Shown in pieces: positions 34,847 to 43,449 of a DNA stretch of 64,000 nucleotides. How positions within the stretch are numbered: the first letter of the stretch is position 1; each line of letters opens with the position of its first letter. A program made the translations under genes and the position numbers. Below the pieces are notes generated by a model. It did not search any database, was not told where the DNA came from, and saw only the letters and a program-made list of their open reading frames with translations. This stretch comes from Candidatus Termititenax sp. (GTDB lineage: Bacteria; Margulisbacteria; Riflemargulisbacteria; GWF2-35-9; DYQY01), in NCBI GenBank assembly GCA_020719045.1, contig DYQY01000004.1, positions 62,001 to 126,000 on the forward strand. Reading direction: 5' to 3'.

Positions 34847-35277
34847 TTAAGCAAACTCTCGACTATTTCTTTTACTAACTGGCTATCAACAGGTAAGCCT
34901 TTTTTCATAACTCCACCCATTACTTTGCCTGTTTCCTTTTTGCTGGTTGCACCAACTTCTGCAATAACCTCTTTAACTAACTTAATTGTTTCTTCTTTAG
35001 TAAGTTTCTTTGGTAAATATCTTGATACTACTTCTAACTCAGACTTAAGCTCCTCTGCTGCTTCAACTCTATTATTATCTTCGGATAATTTTAAAGCATC
35101 TTTAAGATTCTTTTCATATGTACTAAGTATCTTAAGCACCTCTTCATCGGAAATCTCACCCCTAGCATCAACTGTCATTATTTTGGACTTCATCATCCTT
35201 AAAACTTCTAATGTCTTAGAATCTTTTGCTTTCATTGCTGTTTTCATATCTTCTGAAATTGTTAAATAAATACCCAC
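34843..35277 (-). CDS. yqeY: GatB/YqeY-domain protein
   Basis: A 144-aa stand-alone version of the GatB tail domain (E-D-M-K-T-A-M-K-A-K-D near the start, G-K-V-M-G-G-V-M-K near the end). The family is linked to tRNA-dependent amidation and is often near rpsU or dnaG; its exact role is unknown. It starts at GTG with AAGGAG upstream. It is coupled to the carboxypeptidase gene. Confidence 0.9.
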   Translation of the reverse strand: MGIYLTISEDMKTAMKAKDSKTLEVLRMMKSKIMTVDARGEISDEEVLKILSTYEKNLKDALKLSEDNNRVEAAEELKSELEVVSRYLPKKLTKEETIKLVKEVIAEVGATSKKETGKVMGGVMKKGLPVDSQLVKEIVESLLN

Positions 35278-35317
35278 TATATTTCTCCTTTACTTTTTTC
35301 TTGATAAAAAAGTAAAC

Positions 35318-35430
35318 AAAAAATCAAGAGCCTCCAACTCGCTTCGTGACTTTTGGGTAATTTTTTGCGCACCCCTTAATGCGGGGAGCCAAATGCTTAA
35401 AAATTACTACAAAGGCATCTTGCTCAAGTG
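35318..35430. repeat. Palindromic repeat element, left copy
   Basis: About 110 bp containing CGTGACTTTTGGGTAATTTT and, 50 bp on, AAAAATTACTACAAAGGC, two arms that can pair imperfectly. A related copy lies at 39500-39637 in the opposite orientation, so the two bracket the restriction-modification island. Shared blocks include ATCAAGAG, GTGACTTTTGGGTAATTTT, GCGCACCC/TCGCACCC and AATTACTACAAAG-CATCTTG-TCAAG. Adjacent, at 35289-35317, TTTACTTTTTT and AAAAAAGTAAA form an 11-bp inverted repeat. In one frame the element reads without stops, as seen in some palindromic insertion elements. Confidence 0.7.
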
Positions 35431-35522
35431 GAGTCTCAACTTAATGTTCAAGATTTTTCAGATGTTATTGTAAAGTTTAGCAAAAAGGATGGCAATAGAT
35501 AAAACGCTTTATGTTAAGGGGC

Positions 35523-35915
35523 TTACTCTTTAATAAAACCTATACGATTCTTATTATTTTCTAGTGGTGGTTCCATTAACTGCTTAATTGCTTCAAAAAC
35601 AACAGCTATTTCTTTATCATGCTGATTATATTTTTCTTCAAGTTCATTTAACTTCTTATATATTTTTATATTAGAGGAAACAACCTTTCTCATTTCAACA
35701 AAAGCACGCATTATCTGAATATTCACAGCTACTGCTTCCCTACTTCTCAATATTCCAGACAACATTGCTATGCCTTGTTCCGTAAAAACCCTTGGCACTT
35801 TTCTAGTTCCACCATAACTTGAAGTTCCAAAATGGAACATCAAATCTTTAAATTCTATGGATGTAAGACTAAACATGAAGTCCTCAGGGAACCTATATAT
35901 GTTCCTTGAAACATC
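35523..35915 (-). pseudogene. ORF6N-domain protein, C-terminal remnant
   Basis: The frame R-N-I-Y-R-F-P-E-D-F-M-F followed by G-G-T-R-K-V-P-R-V-F-T-E-Q-G-I-A-M-L and V-N-I-Q-I-M-R-A-F is the C-terminal two thirds of an ORF6N (phage antirepressor/DNA-binding-like) protein. A stop at 35916-35918 and the absence of the N-terminal domain show it is cut off. An ATG at 35876 gives a 117-aa frame but has no good binding site. The remnant is joined to the truncated ATPase gene at about 35895-35915, so a recombination or deletion fused the two. Confidence 0.75.
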
Positions 35916-37146
35916 TCAAATCTATTTTTATCACTTATTAAGTGTTTCATAGCTTCAACTGAAAGTGTTTCTGAATAAATCTTAATAAGAACATCTATTT
36001 TGTCTTTAATTATTTCATCTATAATATGAACTAATTTAGTAATTTTATCGAAATCAATGTTGAAATTTAAGTTAATTTGTTTCTTCTCTAAATCCGAAAT
36101 TATATAGGATTTTAGTTCTGATATATCATGATTAAAAGCATCTAACTCTACATCAACTCCTAACGATGAAAATTTATTCTTGTGCTCAAGCAATACTTGC
36201 TCAACAAAAAATTCACGAAAAAAAGATAAAGACATATTAACAGATTCATTCAACTGTTTATATGTCTCGCTAAATAATATTTTATAAGAATCAATTAATT
36301 GCTCTGCTTCACCTACTATTTTTTGTCCACAAAAAACACAATTGGGATGATCTTCTTTTAATAAAGAAGTCCCTTTTTCTAAAAAAAACATTCCTTCATA
36401 ACTTTTTTTATTAAAATTACCTAATATATGTGTTTTTATTTTCCCTTGCTCCACCTCAATAGTCCGAGAAAGGTCATCATATCTAATTTTATTAATTATA
36501 TTTAATTTATCTTTTAAAGAATTCAATAGATCCTTAATAACTAGTTGATTGCCTATCGCTTGTAATTTTTTATCTATTTCAATAATTTGCTTATCAATAT
36601 CTCTTTTTTCAGTATACCCTCTGAATTCTTTAAAATTAATAACATCCTTATTAAATGCACTATTGTATTGATTTGTGATTTCAGTCCTTTTCTTTTTATT
36701 TTCATCAAGCGCTTCTTTTGCTTGACTATAACTCATCTCAAGTTCAATTCCTTTATCTCCAAGTATTATTGAAACTATCTTTTCTTGTTTGTTAGTGTCT
36801 AAAGACTCCTCACTATAAATATTCTCACTAATGTACTTATTATCAAAAATACAAACATCTTTTTTGTGATTCCATGAACCACTTTCAAAAACATAATTAA
36901 TCAAATCATCCTTAATAACTACTTTTTGTTCAGTTGTGAATTAAAAGTCTTTCTACCAATAATGAAATCACTATTCCCTGTACTTAATGACCTAAATATT
37001 GATACTAACGTACTTTTGCCATGTGTATTTTTCCCAAAAATAAAAGTATATTTTTTAAAAGATAACTCACTTAAACCAGAAGAAAAACTAACAAATCTGC
37101 CAACATTTTTGATATTTAATATTTTTTCTATCAACTTCGACTCCAA
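35855..37146 (-). pseudogene. AAA_13/RloC-like ATPase with zinc hook, frameshifted and truncated
   Basis: Two frames make one protein. 37146-36919 (TTG start) holds Walker A, F-G-K-N-T-H-G-K-S-T; it ends at TAG after A-A-C-A-A-A-A-A-G. The next frame (-1) continues without a gap as V-V-I-K-D-D-L-I-N-Y and then the family's I-F-D-N-K-Y-I-S-E-N-I-Y. Coiled coils flank a zinc hook C-V-F-C near residue 190 of the second frame. The protein then breaks off before any signature or Walker B, where the ORF6N remnant begins. RloC-type proteins with such hooks are anticodon nucleases linked to restriction systems. As it stands it cannot be an active ATPase. The shift could be an A-run error or slippage (C AAA AAG), but the missing C-terminal half is real. 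Confidence 0.75.
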
Positions 37147-37179
37147 AGATTATCAACTCTTAATTACAAAATGTAATTG

Positions 37180-37878
37180 CTACTCAAATTGAGACCAATA
37201 CGATTCCTCAATAAAAATCATATTTTTATTAGATTTAACTACCCAAGAAACAAAATCCCGAAAATCATCCTCGTTTAATCCAACTATCTTAGTAATTCCT
37301 TCAAGTTCCATCCATTTATGCTGTCCATTATTAGCATTTAATCTATACCATTTAATTATTTCAGTATTATTTCTAATAGCAGAACTTGAACTATTCTCAG
37401 TGTTGCTTCTATTCTTTACTTGAAGCAACTGTCCTCGCTCATTACAGAAATCTACCGCCCTAATTGATGCTCCCCAGCAACAATACCAACCATATGGTCT
37501 CAATTTAATACTCAAATACTCCTCTAATAACTGTCCCAAAATATTTTCAGCTGACATCGAAAGCCTATGAGCATATTTAATTATTTCTAAATCCATATTT
37601 GTTACCTTAGGCAATCTTTCAACTAAAATAAAATCAATTAAAGAATCTGGGATTGTACCTATTGGATTACTTCTTCTCAGTGATGGTCTGTTTAAATAAC
37701 CTTTAAAATATTTTTTAAGCCACTTCTTAATTTCTTTCTCATCAGGCATCTTATTGCAGTCTTGCTTTATCCAAGTTGTAAAAACAACCTCAGCTTCATG
37801 ACACCACTCATATCCAGCTTCTCCAATTTCTTCCAAATACGTTCTTGCTAATTTGATATAATGTTGATGTGTGAGCAT
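37180..37878 (-). CDS. Type II restriction endonuclease (possibly SinI/GGWCC-like)
   Basis: A 232-aa protein directly after a C5 methyltransferase. Its core has a nuclease-like arrangement: G-W-Y-C-C-W-G-A-S-I-R-A-V-D-F, then Q-L-L-Q-V-K-N-R-S-N-T-E-N-S-S-S-S, where D-F and Q-V-K-N may form a variant PD-(D/E)xK site. The K-N-R-x-N-x-E-N-S-S-S-S stretch is what I remember from SinI-family enzymes, which cut GGWCC; I hold that loosely. It is 40 nt from the methyltransferase and 33 nt from the ATPase remnant, all on one strand. Confidence 0.65.
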   Translation of the reverse strand: MLTHQHYIKLARTYLEEIGEAGYEWCHEAEVVFTTWIKQDCNKMPDEKEIKKWLKKYFKGYLNRPSLRRSNPIGTIPDSLIDFILVERLPKVTNMDLEIIKYAHRLSMSAENILGQLLEEYLSIKLRPYGWYCCWGASIRAVDFCNERGQLLQVKNRSNTENSSSSAIRNNTEIIKWYRLNANNGQHKWMELEGITKIVGLNEDDFRDFVSWVVKSNKNMIFIEESYWSQFE

Positions 37879-37918
37879 ACTCTAAATATTACATCATCTA
37901 TAACAAAAAGTGAAATTG

Positions 37919-39274
37919 CTATATAAAATCTAAATGACTAGTATTCTTATATCTAGAATAATTAAATTCAGGATATTCTTTTATACCTTCACCATTTAAT
38001 AACTTCACCACATGTTTTCCAATAGCATAACCAAGGCTTACTGGAACGGCATTTCCAATCTGTTTATATTTATCTATCAAAGTGCCACAAACTATCCAAT
38101 CATCCGGAAATTCTTGAACTCTCTTATATTCCTGCACACTAAGTGGTCTATCCTCTTTTGGATGAGCTAAATCTGTAGCAGGCATAGCTGGATGAGTAAC
38201 AAGAGTAGGAGAAGGCTCATCCCAGTCTAACCTTCTTAAAAACCCAGTCTTTCCTCCACCTGCATAATAAGATGCTCCTAATGCTTTCTTCTGTTTTTCT
38301 ACTGGTAAATTCTTCCAATTTTCTCCTGACTTAAGCAATCTATAATAAACTAATCTCTTCTCAGGAAATGCAATATATTCATGATTAGCTGTTTTTAAAT
38401 CCTTTACTACACTTTTAAATGTATTCCATTTTAGCAATCCAAATTCGCCTTTTTCAGAATGAGTTGGCTCAAGAAATGGAACTATTTTGCCATCTCTTGA
38501 ACAAATCATAACAACTCTTTCCCTTTTTTGAGGAGAACCGAAATTAGCTGAATTATATAAATTAAAAGAAACCCCATATCCTGCTTCTTTTAATAAAGAC
38601 AAAATGTATCTTAATGCTCCACCTTTTTGTTCATCAAGTGATAAAGGAGAAAAGGCAGTACCTCTTTCAGAATGGGGTCTGTGCAACATTGGAGCAGACA
38701 ACAGCCCCCTTACGTTTTCAATAACTGCAAATTTAGGATTTAGACCAATTATCCTTTCAATAAAAGTAAGAAAAACATTACCACGTTCGTCATTAAAACC
38801 ATGCCGATTCCCAGCTGTACTAAATGCCTGACAAGGTGGGCCTCCTAAAATTACATCAATTTCTTGATTATCAGTTAATCCTGCATATTCTCGAATATCA
38901 CCTACAGAATACTCACTAATATTACCAATTAATCCAATGTCTGGATTATTCGCAAGGATTGTTTGTCTGCAACGTTTATCTATTTCTGATGCTAAACGAA
39001 CAGAAATGCCTGCTTTCTCTATACCAATATCAAGCCCCATTGCTCCTGAAAAAAAACTCAATGCTACTATCTCAGACTTCTTGTTATCAGTGAACTTTCT
39101 GTCAGATACTAAGCTATTTTTAAATTCATTTTTAGGTAAAGTATTTTGAAATGCAACCCAAGTACTCCCAACTTTCTTGCCAGGAAGAGATCCTTCTCTT
39201 AATAACGTTCTAATATGTTGTTCTGATTTATCATTTTTCTTTGATATTTCTTCAACCGAATATAAATTCATCAT
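37919..39274 (-). CDS. DNA (cytosine-5)-methyltransferase with N-terminal helix-turn-helix
   Basis: C5 methylase of 451 aa. Motif I F-F-S-G-A-M-G-L-D-I-G is near 74, the catalytic P-C-Q is at 147-149 (Cys148), motif VI is E-N-V-R-G, VIII is Q-K-R-E-R-V, and X is Q-I-G-N-A-V-P; a target-recognition region ends S-P-T-L-V-T. The first 45 residues (V-E-E-I-S-K-K-N-D-K-S-E-Q-H-I-R onward) look like a MerR/excisionase helix-turn-helix, an extension used by some C5 methylases to repress their own operon. Two adjacent ATGs are possible. The palindrome AGGTACCT touches the start codon, fitting autoregulation. Confidence 0.93.
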   Translation of the reverse strand: MMNLYSVEEISKKNDKSEQHIRTLLREGSLPGKKVGSTWVAFQNTLPKNEFKNSLVSDRKFTDNKKSEIVALSFFSGAMGLDIGIEKAGISVRLASEIDKRCRQTILANNPDIGLIGNISEYSVGDIREYAGLTDNQEIDVILGGPPCQAFSTAGNRHGFNDERGNVFLTFIERIIGLNPKFAVIENVRGLLSAPMLHRPHSERGTAFSPLSLDEQKGGALRYILSLLKEAGYGVSFNLYNSANFGSPQKRERVVMICSRDGKIVPFLEPTHSEKGEFGLLKWNTFKSVVKDLKTANHEYIAFPEKRLVYYRLLKSGENWKNLPVEKQKKALGASYYAGGGKTGFLRRLDWDEPSPTLVTHPAMPATDLAHPKEDRPLSVQEYKRVQEFPDDWIVCGTLIDKYKQIGNAVPVSLGYAIGKHVVKLLNGEGIKEYPEFNYSRYKNTSHLDFI

Positions 39275-39321
39275 AGGTACCTTTATTTTATTTCTTATAC
39301 GAAAGTATATAATAGGTTCCT
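39275..39321. promoter_or_regulatory. Candidate operators of the methyltransferase
   Basis: AGGTACCT (39275-39282, perfect palindrome abutting the methyltransferase start codon) and AGGTTCCT (39314-39321) sit in a direct repeat ATAGGTnCCTTTA, 39 bp apart. Between them TATAC-GAAA-GTATA (39296-39309) is an inverted repeat. The first site covers the ribosome binding site. A binder is supplied by the methyltransferase's own helix-turn-helix; the link is inference. Confidence 0.4.
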
Positions 39322-39499
39322 TTAGATTTCAAGAAAACATTTTGGGGGTAATTATGTTATGAATATACTATCTAGCATAATAAATATAATCATCTTTCAC
39401 AAGAACATTTTCTATTCCGCTACATTAAAAGTGACCGAACAACTGTTTGAAAGGATATAAAATTGCAGAAATTCTGCAATCATTTTTCCGAGTACGGAA
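39322..39499. other. Gap left of the right palindromic element
   Basis: No convincing gene. A 33-codon rightward frame (39359-39460, start M-N-I-L-S-S-I-I-N) lacks a good binding site and is probably chance or a remnant. ATTGCAGAA-A-TTCTGCAAT (39462-39480) is a perfect 9-bp inverted repeat with one central base. It could be a protein site or a small hairpin; there is no T-run after it. Confidence 0.3.
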
Positions 39500-39637
39500 C
39501 TTGAACAAGATGACTTTGTAGTAATTTTAGGAGCATGCCCACATACGCTTGAATAATATTTTTCCATTCAACCAATGGGTGCGATTAAAATTACCCAAAA
39601 GTCACGCAGTGAATTGTAGCACTCTTGATTTTTTTGC
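39500..39637. repeat. Palindromic repeat element, right copy (inverted)
   Basis: Reverse-complement relative of the element at 35318-35430. On the minus strand it reads GTGACTTTTGGGTAATTTTA, a 60-bp spacer, then TAAAATTACTACAAAGTCATC; these arms pair with few mismatches. It differs from the left copy mainly in the spacer. It ends just before recG. Confidence 0.7.
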
Positions 39638-39643
39638 TTCGTT

Positions 39644-39668
39644 TGGACTTGTACTGAGCATGTCGAAG
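39644..39668. repeat. REP-like motif GTACTGAGCATGTCGAAGTA
   Basis: A short sequence before the recG end. It resembles the ACTGAGCTTGTCGAAG motif that I recall as dispersed in many bacterial genomes. A single copy was noticed in the window, so this is only a resemblance. Confidence 0.35.
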
Positions 39669-39690
39669 TATCAAGGCAAAAATGAAGAGA

Positions 39691-41730
39691 TTAGTTCATG
39701 CCTTCGCTACCTATAAACAAACTTGGTCGTTTATACATTTCATCAAACACTGTTTGATACTCATTACTATCTTGTTTCTCAACAACTTCTTCAGCAATCT
39801 TTCTTGCCTCATGAATCATCTTTTCATCTTTAATGAGGTTAGCAACCAGCATGGTAGGTAACCCGCTTTGTTTCGCTCCAAAATAATCCCCTGGTCCTCT
39901 TAATTCCAAGTCTACCTCTGCTAATTCAAACCCATTAGTTGTAGCAACTAGTGCACCAATTCTCTTCTGAGATACCTCTGTTTTTGAAGTACTAATTAAA
40001 TAACAAAAAGATGCTTTATTACTTCTACCAATACGTCCTCTAAGCTGATGTAATTGTGATAGCCCAAACCTTTCCGCATGCTCAATCACCATGATAGTAG
40101 CATCAGGCACGTCCACCCCAACCTCAATAACCGTTGTTGCAACAAGGATATCTATCTTCTTATCCCTAAAGTCCTTCATTACCTTATCTTTTTCTTCTTG
40201 TTTCATCTTCCCATGAAGAAGCCCTACATTTCTGTTTGGAAAATAATTAGCTTTAATAAACTCAGAGCCTTCTGTTGCTGCTTTTAAGTCAATCTTTTCG
40301 CTCTCCTCTACTAATGGAAAAACCCAATATGCTTGATTACCCTTAGATAGCTCTTCTTCAATTTTAATTAAAAGTGGCTTACTGATTTTCCTTAACCAAT
40401 CAGTTTGTATCGGCGTTCTTCCAGGTGGCATCTCATCCAAAATTGACTTATCTAAATCTCCATACAAGGTAAGCGTTAAAGTACGGGGAATCGGCGTTGC
40501 TGTAATGACCAACAAGTCAGCTTCTCCCCTTTTGGACTTTTGGCGAAGCGCTGACCTTTGCAGTACTCCAAACCTGTGTTGCTCATCAATAATTGCTAGG
40601 CCTAGGTTAGCAAACTCAACTTTATCCTGAATCAAAGCATGCGTACCAACGACTACTTGCGCTGAACCATTGGCAACTAGATATTGTCTTCTATCCTTGC
40701 TCTTTGCAGTAATACTACCAACCAGAAGTTCTACCCTTACACCTAATGGTTGCAAATAGCGAATCATCTTTTGGTAGTGCTGATAAGCAAGAATCTCGGT
40801 TGGAGCCATGATTGCAACTTGATAGTCATTCTCAACTGCTAAGAGAATTGAAGACATAGCAACTTCTGTTTTACCAGAACCAACATCACCCTGCACCATC
40901 CGATTCATCGGTCTTAAGGAATTCATATCCTTCCTAACTTCTGCCATAACACGCTCTTGTGCTCCAGTTAATCTATATGGAAGCGAATCGAAATATTGCT
41001 TACTTAGAGTATTCTTGAGCTCAAAAAATATTCCCTCTTCTTTGTCTCTGTCTTTTTTGCGATTCAACATTAGAGCTAACTGTAAATAAAAAATATCTTC
41101 AAAAATTAGTCGACGCTTAGCTGATAAGTAATTATCTCTATCCTTTGGGTAATGATAGTACCAAATCGCATGGCTTAATGTCATTAAGGAGTACTTCTCC
41201 CGTAATTCAAGAGGAAGTGGGTCTAGTAAAGTTTTCAGCTCTTGCTTTAGACACTTTTCTACAATCATTCTAACTTGTTTTTGATATACGCCTTTGGTTA
41301 AAGAGTAAATGGGGATAATCTTGTCTACATTATCTTCGGTAACCAACTCATGGTCACTTACCTTCATAGTTTTCCGTCTTGAAATAGGATCTATTTCTAT
41401 TTTCCCAGAAATAAGAACCTTCATACCAGACTTAAAGGCTTTTAGTAAAAAAGGCTGGTTAAACCAAGTTGCCTGCATCTCTCCTGTACTATCATCCATA
41501 AGAACATTCAGGATATGATACTTACCTTTTTTGTATTCAGTAACTCTGGAAATCCTACCAATGGCAAAAGTATCTTCACCTGGCACAAGATGATAAATCT
41601 TCTTTATGTTCCTTCTGTCTTGATACGATACTGGGAAAAAAGATAAAACATCTTTTGCTGTGAATAGACCTAACTTTTCTATTTTTTTTGCTAAAGAAGG
41701 ACCGACACCTTTAACATACTGAATATCCAT
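39691..41730 (-). CDS. recG: ATP-dependent DNA helicase RecG
   Basis: Double-strand translocase that regresses stalled forks and processes Holliday junctions. An N-terminal helix-hairpin-helix (V-K-G-V-G-P-S-L-A-K-K-I) and wedge/OB domain lead to the helicase core: Walker A G-D-V-G-S-G-K-T near 275, D-E-Q-H-R-F-G-V near 375, T-A-T-P-I-P-R-T near 402 and Q-L-R-G-R-I-G-R near 575. At 679 aa it is full length. It lies 8 nt after the Pro/Gln-rich orphan gene. Confidence 0.97.
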   Translation of the reverse strand: MDIQYVKGVGPSLAKKIEKLGLFTAKDVLSFFPVSYQDRRNIKKIYHLVPGEDTFAIGRISRVTEYKKGKYHILNVLMDDSTGEMQATWFNQPFLLKAFKSGMKVLISGKIEIDPISRRKTMKVSDHELVTEDNVDKIIPIYSLTKGVYQKQVRMIVEKCLKQELKTLLDPLPLELREKYSLMTLSHAIWYYHYPKDRDNYLSAKRRLIFEDIFYLQLALMLNRKKDRDKEEGIFFELKNTLSKQYFDSLPYRLTGAQERVMAEVRKDMNSLRPMNRMVQGDVGSGKTEVAMSSILLAVENDYQVAIMAPTEILAYQHYQKMIRYLQPLGVRVELLVGSITAKSKDRRQYLVANGSAQVVVGTHALIQDKVEFANLGLAIIDEQHRFGVLQRSALRQKSKRGEADLLVITATPIPRTLTLTLYGDLDKSILDEMPPGRTPIQTDWLRKISKPLLIKIEEELSKGNQAYWVFPLVEESEKIDLKAATEGSEFIKANYFPNRNVGLLHGKMKQEEKDKVMKDFRDKKIDILVATTVIEVGVDVPDATIMVIEHAERFGLSQLHQLRGRIGRSNKASFCYLISTSKTEVSQKRIGALVATTNGFELAEVDLELRGPGDYFGAKQSGLPTMLVANLIKDEKMIHEARKIAEEVVEKQDSNEYQTVFDEMYKRPSLFIGSEGMN

Positions 41731-41738
41731 TCAAGCGT

Positions 41739-42299
41739 CTAGGATTCTTCTACTTGCTCTAACCCTAACACATCACTCAAAATATGAGTAAGTTCTTCAG
41801 AAAGCACCTTTGGGACTTTAATTGTAAGAAACTCTTCAGCTTCAGCAGCTTTATCTTTGGCAATCCAATCAGTATTCTTAAGTATGTACTTAAGAGCACT
41901 TCTATTAACTTTCCTACTTACTCGCTTTGCTTCATCTTCGATAGTTTTTTTCATATTCTTAACTATCTCGTTTTCCTGAGACTTATCTCGGATTCCTTGA
42001 AGAGCTTTCTCTTCTACTTTCTTATCAATCTCTACTTTTTTATCTTCTTTATTCTTTGTATCTGCTACTTGCTGGGACACTACTTGTCCAGCTTGTGCTA
42101 TTTGACCAGGCTGTGGTGCTTGGTTAGCTACAGGTTGCTGTTGTGGGATTGGTGCTTGCTGTACATTAGGCATTTGTTGATTAGGCATCATAGGCTGAGT
42201 CTGGTCTACTGGTCTATTTTGAACTGAACTTGGCTGAATAACTCCTGGTTTTGGAGCCATACTTGGCATTTGTGGGGCACCTGAAATGGGATTTACCAA
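41739..42299 (-). CDS. Orphan protein with Pro/Gln-rich N-terminus (186 aa)
   Basis: Residues 1-80 are a low-complexity Pro/Gln/Met/Asn-rich segment (repeats such as P-Q-M-P, N-Q-Q-M-P and P-Q-P-G-Q). Residues 80-180 are charged and helical, with A-L-K-Y-I-L-K-N-T-D-W in the middle. No signal peptide or membrane helix. The start is a TTG preceded by AGGTGA at 7-nt spacing, with a TATAAT box about 40 nt upstream. It is co-transcribed with recG. No family recognised; a flexible linker plus a small helical domain suggests a scaffold or adaptor. Confidence 0.6.
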   Translation of the reverse strand: MVNPISGAPQMPSMAPKPGVIQPSSVQNRPVDQTQPMMPNQQMPNVQQAPIPQQQPVANQAPQPGQIAQAGQVVSQQVADTKNKEDKKVEIDKKVEEKALQGIRDKSQENEIVKNMKKTIEDEAKRVSRKVNRSALKYILKNTDWIAKDKAAEAEEFLTIKVPKVLSEELTHILSDVLGLEQVEES

Positions 42300-42360
42300 T
42301 TACATCACCTATACTTTCCTAATTAATACTTTTAAATATTATACATTAATTACTTAAATA

Positions 42361-42397
42361 ATAAAGAAAGGGGAACAAAACAGTCCCCCTTTCTTGA
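42361..42397 (-). terminator. Intrinsic terminator after the small OMP gene
   Basis: On the minus strand AAGAAAGGGGGAC, a TGTTTT loop, GTTCCCCTTTCTT, then TTATT: a 13-bp stem with one mismatch. It lies 26 nt past the stop of the gene at 42423 and isolates it from the recG pair. Confidence 0.8.
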
Positions 42398-42422
42398 AAT
42401 CTCAAACACTCAAACTCTTAAA

Positions 42423-42995
42423 CTATATACCTACTGCTAATCCAGCTCTGAAGTAAAGACCATTACGATTAACATTGCTCATATCAAAAGAACCGCCAAT
42501 AACTTGTTTGTTAACTTCTGTTTGACCATCAACCAACTTAAAAAGCATTCCAGCTTGACCAAAATATGAAACAAGTGGGATTAACTCTTTCTGATAATGG
42601 ATAAATGCCCCACCATAGATACTTCCAGGTAGTGCTACTGTCTGCGTACCATTGTCACCTGTAAGTAAATCTACAAGCAATGTTCCACCAACATTACAAT
42701 CCATGATTGAAAAAGGAAGTTTTGCTTGCATCTCAAACGCTGTTGCTTTCATTTTAGCTGTACCTGAAAATGAAACACCACCAATAGTACCTGTACCTGT
42801 AACATCAGCATCACCAAGCATATGCAAATAAAATGTAGTGTCTACCAAAGGAATTAATGGGAAATTTAAACCAAGACCTAACCCACCCTGTTTTGCAAAC
42901 GCAGAATACGTTCCCTCTACTCTTAATAAAGAAAAGGACATCGATGTCATTAACAAAACCGCAACCATTAACCCAACTACTCTAAACTTTTTCAT
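42423..42995 (-). CDS. Small predicted outer-membrane beta-barrel protein
   Basis: A signal peptide (residues 1-22, ending S-F-S) and about 165 residues of alternating polar/hydrophobic strands with many glycines, ending Y-F-R-A-G-L-A-V-G-I. That composition and the strand-like C-terminus suggest a beta-barrel. A frame extension to 43022 exists, but a perfect AAGGAGGT lies 6 nt before the ATG at 42995 (M-K-K-F-R-V-V-G), giving 190 aa. It is monocistronic, with its own terminator. The function is unknown. Confidence 0.7.
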   Translation of the reverse strand: MKKFRVVGLMVAVLLMTSMSFSLLRVEGTYSAFAKQGGLGLGLNFPLIPLVDTTFYLHMLGDADVTGTGTIGGVSFSGTAKMKATAFEMQAKLPFSIMDCNVGGTLLVDLLTGDNGTQTVALPGSIYGGAFIHYQKELIPLVSYFGQAGMLFKLVDGQTEVNKQVIGGSFDMSNVNRNGLYFRAGLAVGI

Positions 42996-43169
42996 CTTTA
43001 CCTCCTTATTTTTTGGTTTCACCCAATTAACTCTATTATACCAATAAATAAGAAATGATTAATAGTAAATAGCTTAAATCTCATTTGTTGCAATATTCAT
43101 GGCTCTCTGCTATCATACAATTTGCTTTTAAAATAACTAATTAATATATTTAATACAGGAGAGGTACAC

Positions 43170-43433
43170 ATGGCTAACAGTAAATCAGCAATTAAAAGAA
43201 TAGAAGTAGCGCAAAGAAACAAAGAGAGAAATGCTTCACAAGAATCTAGAATGAAATCAAGCATTAATAAAGCAATTACTGCTATTACTGCAAAAGACGA
43301 AAAAAGCGCTGAGATTCTAAAGAATACTATTAAGGTTGTAGATACCGTTGCAACCAAAGGCATTATTCATAAGAATAAAGCTAACAGAATCAAATCAAGA
43401 TTAACAAAAAAGCTAAACAAAACAGCTGAATAG
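43170..43433 (+). CDS. rpsT: 30S ribosomal protein S20
   Basis: Binds the 5' and 3' minor domains of 16S rRNA. The 87-aa basic sequence starts A-N-S-K-S-A-I-K-R and carries N-K-A-N-R-I-K-S-R-L-T-K-K near the end, as in the family. It is a single rightward gene with a good AGGAGAGG site and is followed by a heptad repeat and a terminator. Confidence 0.97.
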   Translation: MANSKSAIKRIEVAQRNKERNASQESRMKSSINKAITAITAKDEKSAEILKNTIKVVDTVATKGIIHKNKANRIKSRLTKKLNKTAE

Positions 43434-43449
43434 CTCACTCCGTTAGCAG

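Noticed and set aside
39359..39460. 33-codon frame before the methyltransferase, plus strand
   Set aside because: No proper binding site and no resemblance to a controller (C) protein, which would normally be about 80 aa with a clear helix-turn-helix.
41784..42227. 147-aa hydrophobic frame on the plus strand
   Set aside because: Antisense to the Pro/Gln-rich gene; the apparent membrane helices come from complements of charged codons.
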